Part shown: in pieces, positions 53,478 to 62,967 of the stretch
Numbering within the stretch: the first letter of the stretch is position 1
How the letters are laid out: each line of letters starts with the position of its first letter
Source: a virus
DNA length: 64,000 nucleotides
IMG/VR virus record: IMGVR_UViG_3300029945_000001
Location: 144,375-208,374 of that record
Direction: 5' to 3' (one strand)
Position numbers and translations under genes: made by a program
Notes under the pieces: model-generated
Told to the model about the DNA's origin: nothing
Database searches by the model: none
Seen by the model: the letters and a program-made list of their open reading frames with translations, nothing else

Positions 53478-53828
53478 TTACAATGTTGTTTTAACCAAAG
53501 ATGTTTTATATAAATTAAATACAGTCCTTAAGTATTCAATAGTTGGAACATACATAAATTTAATATCTTTAAATTGTTCATCTCCATGAAGATCATTTAT
53601 CTCTCTAATGACGTATTCTAAATCTAAACTAATACCAACATATTTCATATAGTCTTTCAATCTATATTGATATGTTGCCATAATGTCATATGTCAATGTA
53701 TATATTTTAGAATTTTTAATAAATAGATTTTTATAATCTTTTACAAATTGTATCCAACCTGCATCAGTATTGCTATATTTTGAAATAACTGAACTTCTTA
53801 ATATACTGGATAATGTGGTTGAAGCCAT
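53478..53828 (-). CDS. Small Tyr-rich protein, possibly a virion component
   Basis: A 116-residue, alpha/beta protein rich in Tyr and Leu with ASTTLSSILRSSVISKY at the N-terminus and GWIQFVKDYKNLF near residue 24. The composition and size would fit a tail-terminator or baseplate wedge protein, but no family is recognised. A GGAGGGTTTG site precedes the ATG. It stands alone on the minus strand between two plus-strand units. Confidence 0.6.
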   Translation of the reverse strand: MASTTLSSILRSSVISKYSNTDAGWIQFVKDYKNLFIKNSKIYTLTYDIMATYQYRLKDYMKYVGISLDLEYVIREINDLHGDEQFKDIKFMYVPTIEYLRTVFNLYKTSLVKTTL

Positions 53829-53918
53829 AGTTTTACAAACCCTCCTCTTGTTTAAAAAATCAATTTATATATATAATATTTATACTATTGTATCTATATT
53901 TGACTTTTCAAATAAATA

Positions 53919-53926
53919 TATATTAC
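53919..53926 (+). promoter_or_regulatory. TATATTAC early-type promoter element
   Basis: TATATTAC in an AAATATATATTAC context, 45 bases before the GTG start of the RNAP beta C-terminal gene. Confidence 0.55.
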
Positions 53927-53971
53927 TACTTTGACGACACAGAAAAAAGCTTAACATAGGGGTAGCTAAAC

Positions 53972-56062
53972 GTGTCAAAGTTACAAATCGCCGAAGAGTT
54001 TCCGAGTTTAGATAATGTTAGTGTTGATAGTCGTATTCTTGGATTACAGCCTGGTTTATATCCTCATTTAAAGAATAGTTCTGGTCAGCGCACTGATATG
54101 CACGGTTCGCATGTCAATCAAACTATTTTAGTTGATGGTAGTCAATTTGCATTTCAATTTACTGGTAAAGAATATGACTTTGGACAATTTGATATTAATG
54201 ATACTCATAGAGAACAAGATATGATTATTCTTGCTGTTGTTCAAAAGTATCCTAACATCAATTATATTCAGCAGGCACATACAGTTATCTGTAAGGGTCT
54301 CGATGATTGTAAAATCCATCACTTTATTGTTAGTCCATATACTAAAGTTGCTGATGGTTTTGGTTATGAAAATGTTTTAAGCAATAGACATTCTCTTCGA
54401 GCTGGTGAAGTCCTTTTAAAAGAAACTGTTCTCTCAAGATCTCCTATTAATAAAGATGGTGCTTACTGTATGGGTCGTAATGTTAATGTTGCATATATGA
54501 CATCTCCCCATATCATTGAAGATTCCATGTGGATCTCCGATGAATTAGCAGATAACTTAAGTTCTAGTGCTATCTATAAACAGATTTTTGTAATCGGAAG
54601 TAATAACATCCCGATTAATCTTTATGGTGATGATGTTAACTATAAATTCCTTCCTGATCTTGGTGAAACTATTTCTGATTATGGTATTATTTCTGCATTT
54701 AGAAAAACAACACCAGAAACATTTATTGCAGATACAATGCCTAATGAATTAACAAAACCTCAGGCTATGCATGATATGTGTTATGTTGCACATAAAGGCG
54801 CTAAAGTTATCGATATCGATGTTCAGATTTCTCGCGGTGCTAAAATCTCTGGCAAGTGGTATGACCAGGCTAAGAAGTATTCTGATAGTCATATTAAATA
54901 CTGTGAAGAAATTGTTAAGGTTTATGAGACGAATCGTAACTTAGAATGCTCAAGTGCTTTTAATAGATTAGTTTCTGATTGTATGAAACGATTAATTGCT
55001 GAAGGTAGACGAGTTAAAAATATCTATACAAAATGCAAGCTTGGTATTATTGGTAGGAATAATCGTCCTATCGAATTTATGAGAATTGTCGTTACATATA
55101 TTGAAAAACGCCATATGTCCTTTGGATATAAAACTACTGGTCGTGAAGGTGCGAAAGGTGTTATTGGACATATTGTTCCAAAGAGCTGTATGCCTGTTGA
55201 TGAAGATGGATTTGTTGCTGATCTTGTTTTAGATCCTGCATCTTGTATTGCACGCATGAATACAGGACAATGGATAGAACAAGGTATTAATCGTATTTCT
55301 GAATTTGTTAGACGAAGAGCTGTTGAGCTATATAAGACAGATAAACAATCAGCAATCGATATGTTATTTGAGTATTATAATGATCTTAATCCTAATTATC
55401 TAAAACAAGTTATTGCAACGAATCCAGATTTTAAAAGTCAGTGTGTGCATTTTGGAAGAAGTACTAGTGATGAAGGTGGTATTTATATTTGGTTGCCTCC
55501 GTTCTTAAAACACATTACTATGAAACATTTTGATTTCTTAAGAAAGAAGTATAAAGTTGGTATTTCTAAAGCATCTTATAAACGCGTTGATAGCGATGGC
55601 AATATCATTGCTGAGTTCGTATCGGATAAACCTGTTTGTATTGGTTCTAAGTATGTTATCGCGCTTTGTAAAGTTCCTTATCAGACAGCACCTGGTGTTG
55701 GTCATGTTAATCAATTTGGCGTTCCTATGAAGTCATCTAATCCTAATATTAAAAATCAATATACGGTTCGTATTAGTGCATTGAAATATGGCGAAGATGA
55801 ATGGCGAACTGTTGGTATGGATATGGGCGAAGATGCAAATGAAATGATTCGTTATACGAGCCTACATGCAAACAGTCCTACTGGTGTTAATGTTCTAGTT
55901 ACTGATATTTTAAAGAATAAGAATCCTACAAATATTGAACGTATCAATATTACTAATGAAGAACTTGTTAAGAAGAATAGTGTCTTAAATTTGTTCAGTC
56001 ACATGATTACAACTTTAGGTATTAAGATTGAATCTGAACTTAAAGAGGTTATTAGCCCATGA
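53972..56062 (+). CDS. RNA polymerase beta subunit, C-terminal fragment
   Basis: A 696-residue protein covering the catalytic C-terminal half of the RNAP beta subunit. GRNVNVAYMTSPHIIEDSMW near residues 168-187 corresponds to bacterial LGRN(V/L)xVAYMxWxGxNFEDSI. The GYKTTGREGAKGVIGHIVP segment near 385-404 corresponds to KLAGRHGNKGVIS, followed by MPVDEDG and ARMNTGQWIEQ (MPxxxDGxxxDxxLNPLGVPSRMNxGQxxE). It starts with GTG (AGGGGTAG upstream) and overlaps the beta' C-terminal gene by four bases, so the two subunits are cotranslated. The beta N-terminal fragment is not in this window. It is likely part of the non-virion enzyme given the early-type promoter, but that is inference. Confidence 0.92.
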   Translation: MSKLQIAEEFPSLDNVSVDSRILGLQPGLYPHLKNSSGQRTDMHGSHVNQTILVDGSQFAFQFTGKEYDFGQFDINDTHREQDMIILAVVQKYPNINYIQQAHTVICKGLDDCKIHHFIVSPYTKVADGFGYENVLSNRHSLRAGEVLLKETVLSRSPINKDGAYCMGRNVNVAYMTSPHIIEDSMWISDELADNLSSSAIYKQIFVIGSNNIPINLYGDDVNYKFLPDLGETISDYGIISAFRKTTPETFIADTMPNELTKPQAMHDMCYVAHKGAKVIDIDVQISRGAKISGKWYDQAKKYSDSHIKYCEEIVKVYETNRNLECSSAFNRLVSDCMKRLIAEGRRVKNIYTKCKLGIIGRNNRPIEFMRIVVTYIEKRHMSFGYKTTGREGAKGVIGHIVPKSCMPVDEDGFVADLVLDPASCIARMNTGQWIEQGINRISEFVRRRAVELYKTDKQSAIDMLFEYYNDLNPNYLKQVIATNPDFKSQCVHFGRSTSDEGGIYIWLPPFLKHITMKHFDFLRKKYKVGISKASYKRVDSDGNIIAEFVSDKPVCIGSKYVIALCKVPYQTAPGVGHVNQFGVPMKSSNPNIKNQYTVRISALKYGEDEWRTVGMDMGEDANEMIRYTSLHANSPTGVNVLVTDILKNKNPTNIERINITNEELVKKNSVLNLFSHMITTLGIKIESELKEVISP
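55127..55206 (+). repeat. RNAP beta segment duplicated in the 805-residue gene (copy 2)
   Basis: The source copy of the 80-base segment also found at 6741-6820, in the conserved GREGAKGVIGH region. The first 24 bases are identical between the copies. Confidence 0.8.
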
Positions 56063-58017
56063 TCAAGTTTGATGTTTTTAATACAAAGATAGATTTTGAT
56101 TTAACGAAACAGTTATTAGCTAATAAGAATGAAATTTTCCTTGTGGATCTTGAAGATGGTCCATTGGAAATATCTGGAAAGTTCTTAATGTTAAATGTTT
56201 GGTTTTGGAAAATTCTTGTTGATAGAAATGTCCGTCCTTCTAGAAAACATTGTTTATTAGAAAAAATAATCACTAAAGAAAATCAGACTGCTGTATTAAC
56301 ACATATTGAGAATACTATTCGTGAAAGAAATCCTAATTATATTAACGAGTATGTAAAAGATAAATTAGGAAATGATCTTAAGTATTTAACACTAAATGAT
56401 GATATTTGTATGTGTGATAATAATATTCATCGTATGGTGTCATGGCAACTTGGTTCTTACGAAATGTCTTGCTCTGCATTTGAAATATGTGATATGTTAT
56501 TCGATCAAGAATATGATCAGCATAGAAAGTATGATATTAAGAAAGAAGAACGTCTTGGTATTAAACATGTAGAGAAAAGAATAGCCAATCAAATAGATAC
56601 TTTTATTAAAGAGATTAGTGATAACGACACTATTCTTTCTATTCCTCTTAAAGTTGGTTCTATGAGTAAGAAACAGATTGGTCAGGTTTTTGTTGGTATT
56701 GGATATCGTACCGATGCTGACGATACTATTGTTATGCGTCCTATTACTGAAAATTACTTAGATGGTTTAAACAGCACACACTCTTATTTAACAGAAAGTC
56801 TTGCTGGCAAGAAGACAATCTATTACAATAAGGATGCTATGCCGGATAGCCAATATAGTAATCGCAGACAACAGATTCAGAGTTCTATTATCCAAAAGTT
56901 ATATGCTGGTGATTGTGGAACAGATCGTTTTATCCAAGTATATATCCATGCTGGTATTGCTAGTAAAGGACAAATGGATGGTAAATTGATTTATGAAAAT
57001 GGTGTTCTCACTATGATCAATAGAGAAAACGTCTCTAATTTTTATGGTAAATATGTTAACATGCGTTCTCCATTTACATGTAATCACACCAATGGTACAT
57101 GTGCGGTATGTCTTGGTGCATTGGCAGCACAATTCTTACCCTCTACAAATATTGGTTTAGAAGCTGCACAAAACTATATGAGTGATGCATCACAACTTGT
57201 GTTGAGTGCAAAACACTTTACGAATACCGATGCTGTTCTCTATGGTATTCCTCCGCAAATGAAAGAATATCTATTTATTAGACAAAATGATATTTATCTT
57301 AGAGAAGAATTTAATATCAAACCAGTTAAGGTTGGTATACCTTTTATTAATATGAAGAATATAAATGATCTTAATAGTATTAAGAATGATAAGTTTATTC
57401 ACGAACAACATTTTAGTAGTATTACAGAAATGCTCTTTATACGCGGAGATACTGGTGAACTTGTATCACAATATGCAACAATGCCAATGAACAATATTAT
57501 CCCGTTCTTCTCATTAGAATTCTTGAAATACATTAAAGCTAATATCCATCGTTGTACTATTGACAATATGATTTGGATTCCTCTTGATGAGTTTAATGCA
57601 GCTGAATATCCGATTATGAGATATACCATTGAGAGTAGTAGTATGGTTAAATTTAATAACAGTTTGAGCAATTTTATGCTCAGTGGTGTTGCTTCATATA
57701 CCTCTATTTCTGATGTCTTACGAGATTTTAGTGAACTTGTTTATAAACAAATTACAACCAATTTTGCTCATATCGAAATCGTCCTCAAATCTTATCTTAA
57801 AACATCTAAAGATAATTATAGAATTCCAATTATTCGAGATCCGAATAATGTCATGTTCGATAGTCTTGGTCGTAATATTCCAAGACGATCTATTGGTGCA
57901 CAATTTGCATATGAAAAACAAATGGCATATCTTACAAATCCTAAGACTTATCTTGAAGACAAACCTCCTGGATTTTTCGATACATTCATGGGTCTTACAG
58001 TTGGTCTTAGTCTCTGA
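56059..58017 (+). CDS. RNA polymerase beta' subunit, C-terminal fragment
   Basis: A 652-residue protein. TCNHTNGTCAVCLGALAA near residues 340-357 matches the beta' zinc-binding cysteine cluster (CxxxxGVCxxCYG). It is followed by IGLEAAQNYMSDASQLVLSAKHF, equivalent to bacterial IGEAVGxIAAQSIGEPGTQLTMRTFH of the trigger-loop region. The N-terminus corresponds to the region after the DFDGD fragment encoded at 39.5-41.4 kb, 15 kb away. The gene overlaps beta by four bases (ATGA) and ends at a hairpin with a T run. There are no obvious sigma-like or clamp additions. Confidence 0.92.
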   Translation: MIKFDVFNTKIDFDLTKQLLANKNEIFLVDLEDGPLEISGKFLMLNVWFWKILVDRNVRPSRKHCLLEKIITKENQTAVLTHIENTIRERNPNYINEYVKDKLGNDLKYLTLNDDICMCDNNIHRMVSWQLGSYEMSCSAFEICDMLFDQEYDQHRKYDIKKEERLGIKHVEKRIANQIDTFIKEISDNDTILSIPLKVGSMSKKQIGQVFVGIGYRTDADDTIVMRPITENYLDGLNSTHSYLTESLAGKKTIYYNKDAMPDSQYSNRRQQIQSSIIQKLYAGDCGTDRFIQVYIHAGIASKGQMDGKLIYENGVLTMINRENVSNFYGKYVNMRSPFTCNHTNGTCAVCLGALAAQFLPSTNIGLEAAQNYMSDASQLVLSAKHFTNTDAVLYGIPPQMKEYLFIRQNDIYLREEFNIKPVKVGIPFINMKNINDLNSIKNDKFIHEQHFSSITEMLFIRGDTGELVSQYATMPMNNIIPFFSLEFLKYIKANIHRCTIDNMIWIPLDEFNAAEYPIMRYTIESSSMVKFNNSLSNFMLSGVASYTSISDVLRDFSELVYKQITTNFAHIEIVLKSYLKTSKDNYRIPIIRDPNNVMFDSLGRNIPRRSIGAQFAYEKQMAYLTNPKTYLEDKPPGFFDTFMGLTVGLSL

Positions 58018-58023
58018 TTATTG

Positions 58024-58045
58024 ACAAGGGATGGTCCAGACGGAC
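58024..58045 (+). terminator. Hairpin then T-run after RNAP genes
   Basis: An inverted repeat (ACAAGGGATGGTCC with the complement GGACCATCCCTTGT) is interrupted by a four-base AGAC loop and followed by TTTATTTTT. The whole stem spans about 58024-58045. Confidence 0.8.
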
Positions 58046-58164
58046 CATCCCTTGTTTTATTTTTATAGACTAAATTCTTCTCTTATTATATGACATAATA
58101 CATTACCATTAAGTGTCTTATGTTTTTTCATACACTTCAAAATATCTGCACCTTTGTGCAGATA

Positions 58165-58172
58165 TATATTAC
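58165..58172 (+). promoter_or_regulatory. TATATTAC early-type promoter element
   Basis: TATATTAC in a GATATATATTAC context, 24 bases before the ATG at 58197. A longer in-frame start (58113) would put the promoter inside the gene, so the downstream ATG is preferred. Confidence 0.5.
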
Positions 58173-58196
58173 CATTATGCTGTCGAGGAATTGTCT

Positions 58197-59678
58197 ATGA
58201 AAGTCATAGTACACACATCTCCATATTCTTTTAAAGTTAAGTTAAATCAAAATGGTATGATTAAAGATACATTAGTTCCTATAGGACCGTTCTTAGGTCA
58301 GCTCATTGATAAATCGTGGGATCATATGTCGAGAAGATATGTTACAACACAGAAGTATTTCTACTACAATAAAAGAGATGAATATTTATACATTCCTAAG
58401 TTTTTATATACTAAGTTTTATGAATATGTAAAAACATATGGTGGTGTTATTCATGAAATACAAAGAGTTATTCAAAAAGGTAAAAGTATAGATCTCTCTA
58501 TGAAACCAGGTTATCAAGATAAAAGTGAAAAACAAACAGAAGCAATTAATACAATTATTAATATATTTAAAGATAATGCAATTAGGGGATTGAGTTTACA
58601 GACTGGTGGTGGTAAAACTGTTAGTTTTATTCGTATTTGTACATTACTTAAAAAGAGAGCTATTTTGTGTACAAATGGTCTTGTTGATCAGTGGATAGAA
58701 GAAGTTTTACTTTGGACTGGATGTGACAAAGAAGACATTTATGTTATTAAAGGATATGCTTCTATTGTAAAACTTTTAAAAGAGATTGATAAAACTATCT
58801 TTCCTAAAATCATTATTGCTTCAACACCGACATTACAAGAATATGCAACAGATAATAGTGAAGCATATAAGGAATTACCACCATTTGAAGATTTCTTTGA
58901 TATTTGTAAAATAGGTGTTCGTGGTATCGATGAAGCACATGAAAGATTTAAAGCAAATCTTATAATCGATATGATGTCTAATACAGAAATTCTTATTCCT
59001 ATTAGTGCTACATTAGGTAGATCAAAAGAGTTTGAAAAGAAAATCTTTAATTTACATTATCCACAAAAACAAAGATATGGTGAAGGTGATTTCGATAGGT
59101 ATATCAATGTTTATAGCTACAGTTATGATATTGGTTATTTACCATCAAGAGCATATCAGTCTCCGAAAGGATATTCTGGTGCTAAGTATGAGGCATATCT
59201 ATTAAAGAATAAACTAAAGATAGAATCTGTTTATGATACAGTACTTAAACCTATTATCAGAATTCACTATCTTAATAAAAGAGATGACGGACATAAACTA
59301 TTAATGTTATGTACTACAATTAATATGTGCGAATATCTTGTTACTAAATTAAGAAGAGATACAAATTGTGTTGTCAATCTTTATATTAGTGGAACTCCTA
59401 ATGAAGTTTTGAAAGAATCTGATATTATCGTTAGTACACCAGGATCAGCTGGTACAGGAACTGATATTAAAAATCTATTAGCAACTATTCAGACTGTTAG
59501 TACAAAAGCCGAAATTATTAATGTTCAGACTTTAGGCAGAACTAGAAAATTACCAGATAGAGATCCAGAATATATTACAGTTCATAATAGAGGCATTCGT
59601 AGTCATGTTGAACATAATAAAACACGAGAAATTTTATATAGAGAAAGAGGTAAATCCTATGAATCTATTAAGTTATGA
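58197..59678 (+). CDS. SF2 DNA helicase, UvsW-like
   Basis: A superfamily 2 helicase likely acting on branched DNA and R-loops during replication and recombination. Motif Ia/I: SEKQTEAINTI and LQTGGGKT (near residue 137). Motif II DEAH, within IDEAHERF, is near 245. Motif III SAT, within ISATLGRS, is near 269. Motif V-like STPGSAGTGTDI is near 420, and motif VI QTLGRTRKL near 445. The N-terminal 100 residues are an added domain, as in T4 UvsW. I chose the ATG at 58197 (CGAGG upstream). The last codons overlap the ligase-like gene (ATGA), so the two are coupled. Confidence 0.85.
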   Translation: MKVIVHTSPYSFKVKLNQNGMIKDTLVPIGPFLGQLIDKSWDHMSRRYVTTQKYFYYNKRDEYLYIPKFLYTKFYEYVKTYGGVIHEIQRVIQKGKSIDLSMKPGYQDKSEKQTEAINTIINIFKDNAIRGLSLQTGGGKTVSFIRICTLLKKRAILCTNGLVDQWIEEVLLWTGCDKEDIYVIKGYASIVKLLKEIDKTIFPKIIIASTPTLQEYATDNSEAYKELPPFEDFFDICKIGVRGIDEAHERFKANLIIDMMSNTEILIPISATLGRSKEFEKKIFNLHYPQKQRYGEGDFDRYINVYSYSYDIGYLPSRAYQSPKGYSGAKYEAYLLKNKLKIESVYDTVLKPIIRIHYLNKRDDGHKLLMLCTTINMCEYLVTKLRRDTNCVVNLYISGTPNEVLKESDIIVSTPGSAGTGTDIKNLLATIQTVSTKAEIINVQTLGRTRKLPDRDPEYITVHNRGIRSHVEHNKTREILYRERGKSYESIKL

Positions 59679-60526
59679 AAACTAAAACGATCACAGATGT
59701 TTGTCAATTAGTGGATTTTAATTATGATTTAGATCATTTTGGAAATCTTATTGGTGAGGCTCAGTTTATGAGCCTCATTAATAATAAAAATTATATCATA
59801 GATATTTCAAAAGATAAATTTAAGTCAATGGGGTATCGATATGTTTATACACTCGGTGTTACTCCTGGAAAACCAAGAATAACACATATTAAGAAAATAG
59901 ATACTAATATTCCAGACATATATATTCACAAGTATGATCTTTATAAATTCGGTCCGCCATTTGAACCTCCTTATATTAATAAAGAAATAGAGTGTTGTAT
60001 GTATTGTAGTACAAGAATACATAAAGCATTATTGAGATGTACGAATCAAAAATGTAACGGTATTCTTATTAAAAGGTTAAAGAGAGCTATTTTAGATTTT
60101 GGATTAGAAAAGTATATCGACATAAATGGAACTACAATCGATAATCTTATACTTGATCAAGATATTAAACACCTTGGTCATATACTATCAATAGACGATA
60201 TTTGTATAGAGTTATTAGGAATAGAAAAAAATAAAATAGATGATTTTTGTGCTACCATACTAGTTATACAGATGGATCAATATTACATCTATAATGTTCT
60301 TGTTTCTCTTTACATAGAAGGTCTTACACCAAAGATTATTAAGAAAATAATAGATACTTATGAATCTTCTTCAGATGAGTTTTCTCAATATCTTCCGACT
60401 ATCTTAACACAACCTGAGAATCTTGCTGAATGTGTAGATAGTGTTTATACAATTAACAAAATAGTAAATAGTAGTCAATATCGAATAGAAGAACTTGATA
60501 CATTATTTAATTCGAAGAATAACTAG
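59675..60526 (+). CDS. C-terminal half of a NAD-type DNA ligase (split)
   Basis: A 283-residue protein. A four-Cys zinc finger, CMYCST ... RCTNQKCNG (residues about 108-128), matches the LigA zinc finger CxxCGx(n)CxNxxCPAQ. It is followed by ILIKRLKRAILDFGLEKYIDINGTTI, equivalent to LKERLxHFASRxAMDIxGLG, and then helix-hairpin-helix-like segments. The N-terminal 90 residues could be the ligase OB-fold. The adenylation domain with the KxDG active-site Lys is absent, so this half cannot ligate alone; it must pair with a separate gene or have another function. It is translationally coupled to the UvsW-like helicase. Confidence 0.75.
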   Translation: MKTKTITDVCQLVDFNYDLDHFGNLIGEAQFMSLINNKNYIIDISKDKFKSMGYRYVYTLGVTPGKPRITHIKKIDTNIPDIYIHKYDLYKFGPPFEPPYINKEIECCMYCSTRIHKALLRCTNQKCNGILIKRLKRAILDFGLEKYIDINGTTIDNLILDQDIKHLGHILSIDDICIELLGIEKNKIDDFCATILVIQMDQYYIYNVLVSLYIEGLTPKIIKKIIDTYESSSDEFSQYLPTILTQPENLAECVDSVYTINKIVNSSQYRIEELDTLFNSKNN

Positions 60527-60556
60527 CAGTAGGAGGCTTTTAGCCTCCTACTGCTA
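60524..60556 (+). terminator. Hairpin with 15-base arms, TTT loop
   Basis: TAGCAGTAGGAGGCT pairs exactly with its complement around TTT. The stem starts in the stop codon of the ligase-like gene. Confidence 0.8.
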
Positions 60557-60677
60557 TATTTCATAGTATTCTTTTTTAGTTAAATATTATATTTTATCTA
60601 TTATATGATTAACTCTCGTCCTTAGGACACTAGGTCATGATCGAAAAATATAACCATCCTATGAGGAGGCTTATGCG

Positions 60678-61100
60678 ATGGTAGAATCCACCTCAATTGG
60701 TATACCGCGCATCATCTCCGAATTATCTAAGGTGTTGCAAAGTACATCCAATCCTATTTTACAAGATGCGATTGTTATTGAATCAGATACGGGTATTTTA
60801 ACATTAGGTAATGGACAACTTTATAAAGATATTCCAAGTTCAAGAAAATATGTTCCTCTTTCATACTTAGAATCATTTCTAAATTCTAATACTCGTTATG
60901 ATATTGATATACCTTCAGATACTTGGATCATTACACATAATAAAGGGACTATTTCATTCTCTATTCAGATTTATACATATGACGATGATGAAAATGCTAT
61001 TCTAACATTGGCATCTCCGACTCCGGTTGATCTTGATACTTTTGAAATAAAATTCAATAGTCAATTGACTGGTTATGTCATTGTCCAATTCGTAGTTTAA
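60678..61100 (+). CDS. Small tail-fibre-type protein
   Basis: A 140-residue protein. Residues 1-55 resemble the fibre N-terminal domain seen at 27872 and 29079 (DAIVIESDTGILTLGNGQLYKDIP). Residues about 75-140 form a beta-sandwich-like domain (DTWIITHNKGTISFSIQIY ... VDLDTFEIKFNSQLTGYVIVQF) that recurs in the next two fibre genes. AGGAGG lies 11 bases upstream; an ATG at 60672 is followed by a stop and is not used. It opens the right-end fibre cluster. Confidence 0.7.
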   Translation: MVESTSIGIPRIISELSKVLQSTSNPILQDAIVIESDTGILTLGNGQLYKDIPSSRKYVPLSYLESFLNSNTRYDIDIPSDTWIITHNKGTISFSIQIYTYDDDENAILTLASPTPVDLDTFEIKFNSQLTGYVIVQFVV

Positions 61101-61178
61101 TTTTTTTTCTTAATTTTTTTGTATTTTTTAAAAAGTTACACCATGTAACTAAGAAAACCACAGAAAGGGTTTTTTAAA

Positions 61179-62702
61179 ATGACTTATGCTCAGCGTATTG
61201 GCCAAGATCTGGCCTTTGTTGGTTCGGGTGTTTTCCAGAATTTCGGCATCGAGCAGCTGGCTGTCGATCCCTCACCGATCACCAAGGTGAGTGTGTGGTA
61301 TAATACCACATCGAACACCCTGAACTTCTCTTCGATCAATACTTCCGGCGCCTTCGTCATCAATCAGGTCAGCGACGTCGCCTCGGCGGTTTCGGCTCTG
61401 TCGGCCGAGACTGCGGCCCGTGAAGCCGATGTCGCCACCCTGACGGCCAAGCTTAATCAGGCCATCAACGGTCTGTCCTGGAAGTATGCCGTCGAGGTTA
61501 TGCTGGATGGTACTGACACCGCCGTGGCACTGACTGGTCTTTATACCATTCAGGGCTATGCCATCCAGGAAGGCGATCGCATCGCCGTCAATGTCGATAC
61601 TCCGGCCGGTTGGCAGGGTAACGGTATCTATATCGCTACAGCGGCCGGCGCCTGGTCACGCTCTACTGACATGAACGAAACCACTCCGCTGGACGAGTTC
61701 ACCGACGCGACATTCTACGTCGAAAATGGCACATACGGCGGCAAGCCGTACACACAGGTCAACCAGGTCAATGTCGTCGGTACCGACGCTGTCGCGTTCA
61801 CGCAGTCGAATGGTGCCAATAGCCTGGACCAGGGCTATGGTATCGTGATCGTCGGCAACACCATCGCCGTGGTTGGTGACAACTCCACCATCATCGTCGA
61901 TTCGACTGGCGTTCATGTTGCCCAGGCTTATACCGATGGCATCAACTCCACCATCTCTAGTGCTGTCTCGAACGAGCAGACACAGCGCACTCTGGCTATC
62001 CAGGGATTGCAGACCCAGATCAACACGGCCGACGGCAACATCTCCGCATTGCTGACCAGTGTCGGCGACAGTTCAACTTTGCAGACAACTGCGAAGAATC
62101 TGTCGGGCGCCATCAATGAAGTGTTGGGCAACATCAATTCGTTGTCGAGCACTGTTACCGGCAATATCCAGACTGCGATCAACGGCATCGAAACTCAGAT
62201 CGGCACCGTCGCCAGTCTGACAACGACGGCGAATAACTTGGTCGGCGCCATCAACGAAGTCAAGGCCAGTGTTGCGACACTGTCGACTTCTGTTTCTGGA
62301 GATCTTCAGACGGCTATCGATAACGTGCAGTCTGGTCTGACTCAGGAAATCCAGGACCGGGGAACAGCGATCACCAACCTGTCCAACACTCTGGCTCAGG
62401 ATATCGCTGCTGAAGCGGCCGCTCGTGATGCCGACATCAACGGCCTGGTCAGCGCCATCAACTCACAGCGTTATAACTACGCTTCGACGGTTGCGGCCTC
62501 GTCCTACACCGTCAACCACAATTTGAACACTGGCAATATCCAGGTGACCATCCGTGGCGACATGGGCAATGGCGTGTTCGACAACATCCTGCTTCCCTGG
62601 CATGTTGTTGATGCCAACAACATCTACATCGGCGACATCGGCTCTGCGATGAATGTCATCGTGTCGATCACTGCCAATGATCCGATCACGGTCACTCCGT
62701 AA
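61179..62702 (+). CDS. GC-rich tail fibre-like protein
   Basis: A 507-residue protein with GC-rich codons, presumably an abundant virion fibre. N-terminus MTYAQRIGQDLAFVGSGVFQ is like the next fibre's MSNIQRIGSDVTVMGGVNIG. A helical segment with Ala heptads (SDVASAVSALSAETAAREAD) is followed by a beta domain around residues 110-250. A long Ala/Thr/Ser coiled-coil-like region runs from 250 to 425 with two similar copies (TTAKNLSGAINEVLGNINSL and TTANNLVGAINEVKASVATL). The C-terminus (SSYTVNHNLNTGNIQVTIRG ... VVDANNIYIGDI) is the shared HN beta domain. Confidence 0.7.
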   Translation: MTYAQRIGQDLAFVGSGVFQNFGIEQLAVDPSPITKVSVWYNTTSNTLNFSSINTSGAFVINQVSDVASAVSALSAETAAREADVATLTAKLNQAINGLSWKYAVEVMLDGTDTAVALTGLYTIQGYAIQEGDRIAVNVDTPAGWQGNGIYIATAAGAWSRSTDMNETTPLDEFTDATFYVENGTYGGKPYTQVNQVNVVGTDAVAFTQSNGANSLDQGYGIVIVGNTIAVVGDNSTIIVDSTGVHVAQAYTDGINSTISSAVSNEQTQRTLAIQGLQTQINTADGNISALLTSVGDSSTLQTTAKNLSGAINEVLGNINSLSSTVTGNIQTAINGIETQIGTVASLTTTANNLVGAINEVKASVATLSTSVSGDLQTAIDNVQSGLTQEIQDRGTAITNLSNTLAQDIAAEAAARDADINGLVSAINSQRYNYASTVAASSYTVNHNLNTGNIQVTIRGDMGNGVFDNILLPWHVVDANNIYIGDIGSAMNVIVSITANDPITVTP

Positions 62703-62716
62703 TCTGGGCGTATGAG

Positions 62717-62759
62717 ATATGCCCTTCCCCTTATAGAGGAAGGGCATATTCTTTTTACG
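62717..62759 (+). terminator. Hairpin with 12-base arms and T-run
   Basis: ATATGCCCTTCC pairs exactly with GGAAGGGCATAT around a CCTTATAGA-type loop, followed by TCTTTTT. Confidence 0.85.
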
Positions 62760-62769
62760 GAAAAATAAA

Positions 62770-62967
62770 ATGATTAATTTAACAGATAAAAAGAATAATA
62801 AAATAAATAGAATTCTTGATAATTTGGATAAAGAAATGACAAATATAATGAATGAATTTTCTAGCAAAACTACATTTATGCCAAACAATAAAGAATCGAT
62901 AGAATTAAGAAGTAAAATAGAAGATATTAAGAAAAAATATGAAAGTTTAAGAGATATGCTAACATGA
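62770..62967 (+). CDS. Small helical protein, unknown
   Basis: 65 residues, Lys/Asn/Ile-rich, predicted as one or two helices with a possible coiled coil (SIELRSKIEDIKKKYESLRDM). It overlaps the next gene by four bases (ATGA). The weak ribosome-binding site and short length lower confidence. Confidence 0.5.
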   Translation: MINLTDKKNNKINRILDNLDKEMTNIMNEFSSKTTFMPNNKESIELRSKIEDIKKKYESLRDMLT

